Shown: positions 33,421-40,431 of the stretch, piece by piece
Position numbering within the stretch: the first letter of the stretch is position 1
Layout: every line of letters starts with the position of its first letter
Assembly: GCA_035549015.1 (NCBI GenBank)
Contig: DASZRW010000053.1
Coordinates: 13,818 to 77,817 of the forward strand
DNA length: 64,000 nt
Direction: 5' to 3'
Origin: JAFDZV01 sp035549015
GTDB lineage: Bacteria > Bacteroidota > Ignavibacteria > OLB7
The notes under the pieces: model-generated
The model's input: the letters and a program-made list of their open reading frames with translations, nothing else
What the model was told of the DNA's origin: nothing
Databases searched by the model: none
Position numbers and translations under genes: made by a program

Positions 33421-33442
33421 GGCGCGATGCGGGCATCGCGCC
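33421..33442. terminator. Second hairpin in the SDR/arsC convergent region
   Basis: GGCGCGATGC and GCATCGCGCC are perfect inverted repeats with only two bases between, effectively a 9-bp stem and tetraloop. It lies midway between convergent genes and could act on either strand. Confidence 0.4.
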
Positions 33443-33468
33443 GGTCGGTATCCTGTCGTTCCCCGTAC

Positions 33469-33503
33469 ATGACCGCTGCGTGCGAATCGCGTGCAGCGGT
33501 CAT
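33469..33503. terminator. Third hairpin in the SDR/arsC convergent region
   Basis: An 11-bp perfect stem (33469-33479 with 33493-33503) and a 13-base loop, about 80 bases past the arsC stop codon on the - strand. It is a plausible end for the ars transcript. Confidence 0.45.
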
Positions 33504-33581
33504 TCCAGCCGGCCGGATCAATCGTTCTTCGTCCGGCAACAGGCAACGGCAGGCCGCGCTGCAGACCGTACCGAAGCCATG

Positions 33582-34007
33582 TTACTCTCTGTTCTCCAGC
33601 GAAATGAAATGCCGGAGCCGGAGAAGAATTTCGTCGCGTGTCTTTCTGAACGCCGCCAGCCGCTTCTCCTCGCTTCCATCCACCGCCGCGGGATCTTCGA
33701 AGTCCCAGGCATACCTGTTCGCGCCGGGAAACACCGGGCAGTTCTCGCCTGCCTTGCTGCAGACGGTGATCACATGATCGAACTGCCGGCCGGTGTATTC
33801 ATCGACGGACTTGGACCGATGGCCGGTGATGTCGATGCCGATCTCCGCCATCACGGCGATCGCTTCCGGGCGCACGATGCCCGGATGCGTTCCCGCGCTG
33901 TGGACTTCGAACCGGTCGCCGGCATAATGGCGCAGCAGGCCCTCGGCCATCTGGCTCCGCGCGGAGTTGCCGGTGCAGAGAATCAGGACGCGCTTCCTGG
34001 TGTTCAT
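33582..34007 (-). CDS. arsC: Arsenate reductase, thioredoxin-coupled (low-molecular-weight phosphatase fold)
   Basis: 141 residues from the ATG at 34007. The phosphatase-like P-loop LCTGNSARSQ places the nucleophile at Cys11. Cys83 and Cys90 in TVCSKAGENCPVFPG match the second and third redox cysteines of the Staphylococcus-type ArsC (10, 82, 89) with an offset of one. The enzyme reduces arsenate to arsenite and passes the disulfide to thioredoxin. The start overlaps the aquaporin stop by 4 bases, so translation is coupled. It is the last gene of the leftward ars operon. Confidence 0.95.
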   Translation of the reverse strand: MNTRKRVLILCTGNSARSQMAEGLLRHYAGDRFEVHSAGTHPGIVRPEAIAVMAEIGIDITGHRSKSVDEYTGRQFDHVITVCSKAGENCPVFPGANRYAWDFEDPAAVDGSEEKRLAAFRKTRDEILLRLRHFISLENRE

Positions 34008-34753
34008 GATTCGGGGCTGTTTGAATGATGAGAGGATTCCGCGGCTCGCGGAACAAGCCGGTGGAAGATTGCTGCGGCTGCGCATGCTCCCAGCACCTGT
34101 GCGGCGATGAAGCCGGGTGCATCTGCGGGGCGGATGCCGGCGAAGGTATCGCTGAAGGCGCGCGCGATCGTGACCGCCGGGTTGGCGAACGATGTTGATG
34201 CGGTGAACCAGTAGGCCGCGGTGATGTAGGCGCCCACGGCGAACGGGGCCGCGGCCGGCCTTCTGCGCGAGACGGAGATCACCACGGCCACCAGCCCGAA
34301 TGTTGCAACGAACTCGCTGAAGAGCTGTGCCATGCCGGACCGCTCATGATGCGATGCGAAGAGTGCCGGGAGGCCGAACATGGCGTGGGCTGCAACAACG
34401 CCCGCAATGCCGCCGGCAATCTGTGCCGCAACGTAGAGCGGCACCGTTCGCCATCGCGCCGCGCCCGTGAGTGCGGCAGCGAGCGTCACTGCCGGGTTGA
34501 AGTGGGCGCCGGAGATGGGCCCGAACGTGATGATCAGGGCCACCAGTCCGGCACCCGTTGCGAGCGTGTTTGCCAGGAGCGCTATCGCCACGTTGCCGCC
34601 GGCGAGGTTCTCCGCCATGATGCCGGACCCCACAACCGTGGCCAGGAGCATCGCCGTGCCGATGAACTCCGAGACGAACTGCCGTGCGGTGCCCGGGCCT
34701 TCCGGTTGGCCGGAGGCCGATGAGCCTGAATCAGTAGTCCTGGTCACTGCCAT
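34004..34753 (-). CDS. MIP-family aquaporin/aquaglyceroporin in the ars operon (AqpS-like)
   Basis: 249 residues from the ATG at 34753; a longer frame upstream is Pro/Arg-rich and not homologous. Six transmembrane helices in two repeats carry the two half-helix signatures HFNPAVTLAAAL and FANPAVTIARAF, the second with the selectivity Arg. Such channels pass water, glycerol and neutral arsenite. AqpS in Sinorhizobium ars operons lets arsenite leave down its gradient after ArsC has reduced arsenate. The same role is inferred here from its overlap with arsC and the absence of an ArsB or Acr3 gene in the cassette. Confidence 0.9.
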   Translation of the reverse strand: MAVTRTTDSGSSASGQPEGPGTARQFVSEFIGTAMLLATVVGSGIMAENLAGGNVAIALLANTLATGAGLVALIITFGPISGAHFNPAVTLAAALTGAARWRTVPLYVAAQIAGGIAGVVAAHAMFGLPALFASHHERSGMAQLFSEFVATFGLVAVVISVSRRRPAAAPFAVGAYITAAYWFTASTSFANPAVTIARAFSDTFAGIRPADAPGFIAAQVLGACAAAAIFHRLVPRAAESSHHSNSPES

Positions 34754-34829
34754 CCGTTCATCCGGTAATGTCGAGAGAAGAGCGTGTCTTTCGATAAGCC
34801 GGCAACGCTCCGGCCCGCCGCCGATCTCC

Positions 34830-35405
34830 TCAGCAGCAGCCGGGGGCGCAGCATGCCTCCCCGCTCGGAGCGGTCTCGGTTTCCGCAAGGACTGGAACAG
34901 CAATGGCTGGAGCGGCCGCAGGCGCAGCGACGTCCGTTGCGGCTCCGGCAAGGTGCGTGTTGGCGTTCGCGTCGGAGCTGCCGCAGCATGCATCGTAGCC
35001 TGCTCCTTCGGGGAGATTATCCTTCAGCACCGTGAATACCTCCCACTCGTTGCCGTCCGGGTCGCACACCCAGGCCTTGTTCTGCACGGCGTAGCAGCAG
35101 GTTGTCGCCATTTCGTCGCGCGGAGAAAGCCCGCGCCCGGCCCACAGGTCGCGCAGCGCAAGCACCTCGCCGGTGGATTCCACCTGGATTCCCATGTGCG
35201 AGAGTGCGCCCGGCCCATCCACACGGTTCTCGTTCAATGTGAAGTTGAGCGGTGGGTTGTCCAGATCGAACTTTGCGTATCCGGTGCGGACCTTCACCGG
35301 TTCGGTTGCGAACATCGCGCGGTAGAACGCAAGGCTCTCCTCCACGTTGCGGACGTTCAATGCCACATGCGCCTTCAGTGTCGGGATCGAATGCAATGCC
35401 GTCAT
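34830..35405 (-). CDS. arsI: ArsI/CadI-family dioxygenase (C-As lyase-like, glyoxalase fold)
   Basis: 191 residues from the ATG at 35405, preceded by AAGGAGAG at good spacing. The vicinal-oxygen-chelate domain (about 1-130) has the family landmarks KAHVALNVRNVEESLAFY, LSHMGIQV, the adjacent Cys103-Cys104 in ATTCCYAVQNKAW, and CDPDGNEWEVFTVL. In characterised ArsI the paired cysteines bind the organoarsenical and a His/Glu-coordinated iron breaks the carbon-arsenic bond. The C-terminal 60 residues are Ala-rich with Cys clusters (DACCGSS, EACCAPGCC) that may bind metalloid. It is the first gene of the leftward operon. Confidence 0.88.
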   Translation of the reverse strand: MTALHSIPTLKAHVALNVRNVEESLAFYRAMFATEPVKVRTGYAKFDLDNPPLNFTLNENRVDGPGALSHMGIQVESTGEVLALRDLWAGRGLSPRDEMATTCCYAVQNKAWVCDPDGNEWEVFTVLKDNLPEGAGYDACCGSSDANANTHLAGAATDVAAPAAAPAIAVPVLAETETAPSGEACCAPGCC

Positions 35406-35438
35406 CGTTCTCTCCTTGGGTTTCATTCGAACGTTTTA

Positions 35439-35460
35439 CATATTCGCCCAGGCGAATGTG
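35439..35460. promoter_or_regulatory. Inverted repeat, candidate ArsR operator 1
   Basis: CATATTCGCC and GGCGAATGTG pair around a 2-base CA centre (one wobble). It lies just downstream of the proposed arsI -7 box, where a bound repressor would block transcription. Confidence 0.5.
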
Positions 35461-35463
35461 ATG

Positions 35464-35495
35464 CAAAGATAGGATGCGTGTTCACATATGCAAAA
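35464..35495 (-). promoter_or_regulatory. Candidate promoter of the arsI-aquaporin-arsC operon
   Basis: On the - strand TTTTG (35491-35495) and TATCTTTG (35464-35471) are separated by 19 bases, a close match to the -33/-7 layout. Operator-like inverted repeats cover the -33 side and the start region. Confidence 0.6.
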
Positions 35496-35508
35496 GCATA
35501 TATGTGAA
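35481..35508. promoter_or_regulatory. Inverted repeat, candidate ArsR operator 2
   Basis: TTCACATATGC and GCATATATGTGAA form an imperfect palindrome around AAAA. It overlaps the -33 element of the leftward promoter and lies just upstream of arsR, so one repressor site could control both directions. Confidence 0.6.
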
Positions 35509-35512
35509 GCTC

Positions 35513-35520
35513 TACATTTT
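35513..35520 (+). promoter_or_regulatory. Candidate -7 element of arsR
   Basis: TACATTTT differs from TAnnTTTG at the last base only and ends 10 bases before the arsR ATG, implying a very short leader. No good -33 TTG is seen. Confidence 0.35.
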
Positions 35521-35530
35521 CTCCCTCTTC

Positions 35531-35944
35531 ATGAGCAAGGCAACGGCAACGTTCTCGATAGAACTCTTCTTCCGTGCGCTCGCCGATCGGACGCGGCTTC
35601 GGCTGCTGAACCTGATGAGCGATGGGGAGATCTGCGTCTGCTTCTTCACCGAGATACTGGACGAAAGCCAGCCGAAGGTATCCCGGCATCTCGCATATCT
35701 CAGGCGGGCGGGCATTGTGGCGGCGCGGCGCGAGGGGAAGTGGATGCATTACCGCATCCGGGAGCCCGCTGAGGAACGCGCCCGTGCCCTGCTCCGCGCC
35801 ACGGTGGACTCCCTCCGCAACGATCCTGCGATGCAGCGCGATCGCCAGAAGCTTTCCCGCCTCTGCTGCTCACCGCGGCTTCCCGCAAGCCTGAACGGTG
35901 CCCCGGTTCCCGTGCTGAACGGCCCGGCCTCCACAACGTGCTGA
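35531..35944 (+). CDS. arsR: ArsR-family arsenic-responsive transcriptional repressor
   Basis: 137 residues from the ATG giving MSKATATFSIELFF. The winged-helix domain contains ALADRTRLRLLNLM, the metalloid motif EICVCFF with Cys35 and Cys37 (compare ELCVCDL of classical ArsR), the recognition helix QPKVSRHLAYLRRAGIV and the wing REGKWMHYRI. Two more adjacent cysteines occur at LCCSP and one at the C-terminus. It is divergent from the arsI operon across a 125-bp region with two inverted repeats. Arsenite binding would release the repressor and turn on both sides. Confidence 0.93.
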   Translation: MSKATATFSIELFFRALADRTRLRLLNLMSDGEICVCFFTEILDESQPKVSRHLAYLRRAGIVAARREGKWMHYRIREPAEERARALLRATVDSLRNDPAMQRDRQKLSRLCCSPRLPASLNGAPVPVLNGPASTTC

Positions 35945-36030
35945 GGCGATCCCACCACGGCCGCGGAATGGCTATCTTGCATTCCGCCCGTGCGACGCAC
36001 GGCGAATCCAACCTTCGGAACCATTCGTTC

Positions 36031-37167
36031 ATGTCCTTCTCGATTCCGCAGACAAACCCGGGCGCCAACTATCGAGCACATCGGAGCCGGATCGATGCCG
36101 CCGTGTTGCGCGCGATGGAAGGGGGCTGGTACATCCTCGGCGAGCAGGCCGGTACGTTCGAACGCGAGTTCGCCTCCTGGCTGGGGGTTGAGCACGCGGT
36201 GGGCGTGGGCAGCGGCACCGATGCGCTGGAGATCGCGCTGCGTGCATGCGGCGTGGCGCCGGGCGAGGGCGTCGTCACCGTCTCCCACACGGCCGTTGCA
36301 ACCGTTGCCGCCATCGAGCGCGCCGGCGCCGTTCCGCTTCTTGCGGACATCGATCCGTTACGCTATACCCTGAACCCTGCCTCTGCCGAGGAGGTAATCG
36401 CCGGGGCGAAGGAGCACGGGATTCGTGTGAGCGCCATCGTTCCGGTGCATCTGTACGGCCAGATGGCGGACATGCCTGCGCTGATGGAGCTGGCCGGCCG
36501 CTACGGCCTGCAGGTGGTGGAGGATTGCGCGCAGGCCCACGGCGCCACGCTGGACGGGCGCATGGCCGGAACGTGGGGAGATGCCGCGGCGTTCAGCTTC
36601 TATCCAACGAAGAACCTTGGGGCACTCGGCGACGGCGGGGCGGTTGCCACACGCAATGCCGCCGTGCTGGAGAGCGTGCGCCTGCTTCGCGAGTACGGCT
36701 GGCGCGAACGCTATGTGAGCAGCGTGCCCGGAATGAACTCCCGCCTGGATGAGCTGCAGGCAGCGATTCTGCGCGTGAAGCTTCCGCATCTGCATGAGGA
36801 GAACGCCCGCCGGCGCGCCATCGCGGATCTCTACAACGGGCGGCTTACCGGTTCGGCGATCGACCAACCCGCGCGTGCCGAGGGGGCCGAGCATGTCTAT
36901 CATCAGTACGTGGTTCGCACGCCGCGTCGCGATGAGTTCCGCGAGACTCTGCGCTCCGCGGGCGTGGGGACGCTTGTTCACTATCCGGTGCCCGTTCACC
37001 TGCAGCCCGCCTATCGCGATCGCCTGGCTCTCTACTCCTCGATGGAGGCAACGGAACGCGCGGCGCGCGAGGTGGTGAGCCTTCCGATGTTTCCGGAGTT
37101 GAGCAACGAGGAGGCGGAGTACGTGGCGCAATCCGTTCGTGCCGCCGCACGACCCGGCATATCGTAA
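36031..37167 (+). CDS. DegT/DnrJ/EryC1/StrS-family sugar aminotransferase (third copy)
   Basis: 378 residues from the ATG giving MSFSIPQTNPG. The PLP motifs are present: GTDALEIALRACGVAPG, EDCAQAHGATLDGRM and SFYPTKNLGALGDGG with the aldimine lysine. It resembles the FdtB/QdtB type that aminates 3- or 4-keto-6-deoxy sugars, but specificity is not certain. It opens the second glycan block and overlaps the following glycosyltransferase by 29 bases. Upstream TATCTTG (35973-35979) could be a promoter box. Confidence 0.9.
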   Translation: MSFSIPQTNPGANYRAHRSRIDAAVLRAMEGGWYILGEQAGTFEREFASWLGVEHAVGVGSGTDALEIALRACGVAPGEGVVTVSHTAVATVAAIERAGAVPLLADIDPLRYTLNPASAEEVIAGAKEHGIRVSAIVPVHLYGQMADMPALMELAGRYGLQVVEDCAQAHGATLDGRMAGTWGDAAAFSFYPTKNLGALGDGGAVATRNAAVLESVRLLREYGWRERYVSSVPGMNSRLDELQAAILRVKLPHLHEENARRRAIADLYNGRLTGSAIDQPARAEGAEHVYHQYVVRTPRRDEFRETLRSAGVGTLVHYPVPVHLQPAYRDRLALYSSMEATERAAREVVSLPMFPELSNEEAEYVAQSVRAAARPGIS

Positions 37168-38218
37168 CGCGAGGTTCGGGGCCGCATCACTGGTGTACAC
37201 GTTCTGCACATACTTCGATGTAAACTACCTGCTGCGCGGGCTTGCGCTGCATGCGTCGCTCCGCCGGCACGCCGCGCCGTTCAGGCTGTACGTGCTCTGC
37301 CTGGATGATGCCGCCTTCACCGCGTTGAGCGGCCTTGCCCTTCCGGAGATCGTGCCGGTTCCGCTTGCGGAACTGGAGGCCGCGGACCCGGAGCTCGCTG
37401 CTACGAAGGCCTCCCGCAGCATCGTGGAGTACTACTTCACCTGCACCGCGGCCTTCATTCGCCATCTGCTTGCACGGCATCCGGAACTGGAGCAGATCAC
37501 CTACCTCGATGCCGATCTCTACTTCTACGGCTCGCCGGCTCCGATCTACGGCGAACTGGGGAACGGCAGCGTGATGATCGTGGAGCACCGCTTCCCCGAA
37601 CATCTCCGGCACCTCGAGGTCTTCGGGAAATACAACGTCGGCCTCCTTGTCTTCCGCAACAACGCCGAAGGGCATGCATGCCTGGAGTGGTGGCGCGAGC
37701 GCTGCATCGAGTGGTGCCATGACCGGCTGGAGGATGGCCGGTTCGGCGACCAGAAGTATCTGGATGACTGGACCACGCGCTTCAACGGCGTTGTCGTGCT
37801 CCGGCACAAGGGGGCGAACCTTGCGCCGTGGAATCTTGCAGGCTACACCATCTCGGTGCGTGACGGACGCGTGATGGTTGATGACGTGCCCCTCATCTTC
37901 TATCACTTTCACAAGCTGAAGGCGATCGGTTCGTCGACGTACGATGCCGGTTTGAGCGACCGCAGGGCCCGCATGAGCGGAGCGGTGCGCAGTGGCATCT
38001 ATGCGCCGTACGTTCGCGAGCTGCGCTTGTTGATGCGCACCGTGGGTGTGGGAAATCTGGGAAGCGTGCGCCGCGCTCATCGCGGCGGGCTGCTGCAGCG
38101 GATCAGGCAGATGCTGGACACCCGCGTGCTGATTGCCGTTGGGGCCGCCGTCGTGCTCGTGGATCTCTGGCCGGTGGCTCGCGGCATTCGCGGCATCAGG
38201 CGCCTCTGGAAGCGATGA
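37139..38218 (+). CDS. Glycosyltransferase, GT-A type with DxD motif
   Basis: 359 residues from a GTG that overlaps the preceding gene; GTG at 37192 is an alternative. VYTFCTYFDVNYLLRGLALHASL is a typical N-terminus for this group, a first strand with donor contacts. YLDADLYFYGSP provides the DxD metal site. FGDQKYLDDW and FYHFHKLKAI are also family-like. The C-terminus ends with a hydrophobic stretch (VLIAVGAAVVLVDLW) and basic residues, suggesting membrane attachment. Donor and acceptor are unknown. Confidence 0.8.
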   Translation: MPPHDPAYRNARFGAASLVYTFCTYFDVNYLLRGLALHASLRRHAAPFRLYVLCLDDAAFTALSGLALPEIVPVPLAELEAADPELAATKASRSIVEYYFTCTAAFIRHLLARHPELEQITYLDADLYFYGSPAPIYGELGNGSVMIVEHRFPEHLRHLEVFGKYNVGLLVFRNNAEGHACLEWWRERCIEWCHDRLEDGRFGDQKYLDDWTTRFNGVVVLRHKGANLAPWNLAGYTISVRDGRVMVDDVPLIFYHFHKLKAIGSSTYDAGLSDRRARMSGAVRSGIYAPYVRELRLLMRTVGVGNLGSVRRAHRGGLLQRIRQMLDTRVLIAVGAAVVLVDLWPVARGIRGIRRLWKR

Positions 38219-38242
38219 CGCCGCGGTGAGATATCTTCATAC

Positions 38243-39139
38243 ATGACATCGACAACTACGATACGGCCCCCCGGCATCCATGAGCTCCCCCCTCCACCGG
38301 AGGGACTCACAGGCTGGCCCTGGACCGAAGGGAGCGATCCGGTTCCGGAGCGGATGCCGGACGGCGCGGAGTGGCCGCCTGTCACCATCGTGACCCCTTC
38401 GTTCAATCAGGCACGGTTCATCGAGGAGACCATCCGCTCCATCATCCTGCAGGGCTATCCCCGTCTGGAGTATCACGTCATCGACGGCGGCAGCACCGAC
38501 GGTTCCGTGGAGATCATCCGCAGGTACGAGCGCTGGATCACAAGCTGGGTATCGGAACGCGACAGCGGCCAGTCCGACGCGATCAACAAGGGATTCCGCC
38601 GCGCGACCGGCGAGATCATCGCATGGTTGAACTCGGACGATGTCTATCATCCGAACGCGCTTGCCACTATCGTGCAGGCCTTCGCCGCCGACACCGCATG
38701 CGGCCTGGTGTACGGGGCGTGCGACATCACCAACGAGGATGGTTCGCTCTATCGGCGCTATCCAAGCCGCGACTTCGATCTGAAGATCCTTGTCAACGCA
38801 TGGAACTTCATTCCGCAGCCGGCCGCGTTCTTCAGAAGGAGTGCCTACGAGGCCGTGGGGGAGGTGGACGAGAATCTGCACTACACGATGGACCGCGATC
38901 TCTGGATCAGGCTGGGCCTCCGGTTCCCCGTGCGCTTCATCGATCGTCCGGTGGCGAACCTGCGCTACTACGATGACTGCAAGACCGCAACGATCTCGCG
39001 CAAGGGACGCCGCGAGCGCCTGGTTATCTGCAGGCGGTACGGCGGCACCATCTTCTCGCGGGTCTACCGGCAGTATCTGAAGGACGAGATGCATCTCCGC
39101 TTCGGCTTCCTCTGGCGTTTGAAGGAGCGATTCCGTTGA
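38243..39139 (+). CDS. Glycosyltransferase family 2
   Basis: 298 residues. After a Pro-rich leader of about 45 residues the GT2 core starts VTIVTPSFNQARFIEETIRSI, with HVIDGGSTDGSVE, VSERDSGQSDAINKGF, and WLNSDDVYHPNAL containing the metal-binding DD pair. NFIPQPAAFFRRSAYEAVG and YTMDRDLWIRLGLRF provide the acceptor and base region. It probably adds one sugar to the surface glycan. The box TATCTTCA ends 3 bases before the ATG, so this gene may also be transcribed nearly leaderless. Its stop overlaps the next gene's TTG start. Confidence 0.9.
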   Translation: MTSTTTIRPPGIHELPPPPEGLTGWPWTEGSDPVPERMPDGAEWPPVTIVTPSFNQARFIEETIRSIILQGYPRLEYHVIDGGSTDGSVEIIRRYERWITSWVSERDSGQSDAINKGFRRATGEIIAWLNSDDVYHPNALATIVQAFAADTACGLVYGACDITNEDGSLYRRYPSRDFDLKILVNAWNFIPQPAAFFRRSAYEAVGEVDENLHYTMDRDLWIRLGLRFPVRFIDRPVANLRYYDDCKTATISRKGRRERLVICRRYGGTIFSRVYRQYLKDEMHLRFGFLWRLKERFR

Positions 39140-40368
39140 CGCCGCAATCCCCGCCGCCAACGGACTTCACGTTCGTCTACTTCGCCCCTGCGGACATCCA
39201 GGTGCCGCGTGTGGACCGCCAGGGCGTTGTGCACTTCTGCGAGTCGGTGCATCGCCTCGGCATCCCGATCGAGCTGGTAACGCTCGGGATCGAGATGCTG
39301 GAGAGCGAGGCGCGGCCGGAGCATCCGCTGGATCTGTATCGCATCCGCGAACGCTTCCCGGTGCGCACCGTTCCCACGTCGATCCGCCAGAAGACGCAGG
39401 ACAATCGCGCCATCCATTCCGCCTTCACCCGGCTCCGTGTGAACATCGCGGAGGGGCTGCGATGGCTGCGGCGCGTGCCGAGCGGGGAGCCAATCGCCTT
39501 CTTCGCCAAGAACTACGGGCCTACGCTGGCGTTCGTGATCATGCGGGCCTTCACGCGAAGGCATCTCGCAGTCTTCTTCGAGGCGCACGTTCCGCCGCGC
39601 CGCCGGCTGCATCGTGCGATACTGAATCGCACGGACGGCATCATCACCAATTCCTTCGCACTGGGGCGGGACATCGTGGAGAGCTACGGCATCCGGCCGG
39701 AACTGGTGCTGGGCATTCACCAGGGAATCGATCTGGAACTGGTGGAGGAGGATCGCATCCCGCGCGAGGAGGCGCGTGCGCGGTTCGGCTTTGCGCCGGA
39801 CGAGCAGCTGATTGTCTACGCCGGGAAGATCTACTGGGAGTACCGCGAGGTGGAGTACATCCTGGAGGCCGCGCGCCGGCTGCCGAAGGATGTTCGCGTG
39901 GTGATGGTTGGCGGCCGCGCCGATCATGTTGCACGGTACCGCGAGCGGATCGAACGCGAGGGGCCAGCCAACGTTCTCTTCACGGGATTCGTTGCTCCGA
40001 TCGACGTTCAGGCATACCTTGCGGCGGCCGATGTGCTGGTGATGTATTATCCATCCGGCCTCGAGTTGAACAAGTATCGCTCGCCCGGAAAGCTGTTCGA
40101 ATACATGGCTGCCGACCGGCCGATCGTCACCGCGGATTACCCGGTGTTGCACGAGGTGCTTGGCGCGAACGCCACCGCGGTCTACGTTCCGGCCGATGCA
40201 CCGGAGGCACTTGCCGATGCGCTGCAAAGGACGCTGGCGCATCGTGAAGAGTCCGAGGCGATGGCGCACCGGGCCTTCGAGCAGGTTCGCAATTTCTCCT
40301 GGACGGCCCGTGCCCGGACGGTCGTCGACTTCATGCGCAGGCGGATCGCTGCCCGCTACGCCCGGTAA
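39136..40368 (+). CDS. Glycosyltransferase family 4
   Basis: 410 residues starting at a TTG that overlaps the previous stop and has GGAG 8 bases upstream. The GT-B fold shows FVYFAPADIQVPRVDRQGV at the N-terminus, a middle with FFEAHVPPRRRLHRAIL and GIHQGIDLELV, and the donor domain with VYAGKIYWEYREVEYIL, VVMVGGRADHV, VLFTGFVAPIDVQAYLAAADV and the E-x7-E region SPGKLFEYMAADRPIV. It is the last gene of the second glycan block. Confidence 0.9.
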   Translation: MTPQSPPPTDFTFVYFAPADIQVPRVDRQGVVHFCESVHRLGIPIELVTLGIEMLESEARPEHPLDLYRIRERFPVRTVPTSIRQKTQDNRAIHSAFTRLRVNIAEGLRWLRRVPSGEPIAFFAKNYGPTLAFVIMRAFTRRHLAVFFEAHVPPRRRLHRAILNRTDGIITNSFALGRDIVESYGIRPELVLGIHQGIDLELVEEDRIPREEARARFGFAPDEQLIVYAGKIYWEYREVEYILEAARRLPKDVRVVMVGGRADHVARYRERIEREGPANVLFTGFVAPIDVQAYLAAADVLVMYYPSGLELNKYRSPGKLFEYMAADRPIVTADYPVLHEVLGANATAVYVPADAPEALADALQRTLAHREESEAMAHRAFEQVRNFSWTARARTVVDFMRRRIAARYAR

Positions 40369-40431
40369 CCCCTCCCCATACCGGCGTGCCGCATTCCGCG
40401 GCATTGCCGTTCCCCCCAAGGATTCGATCAT

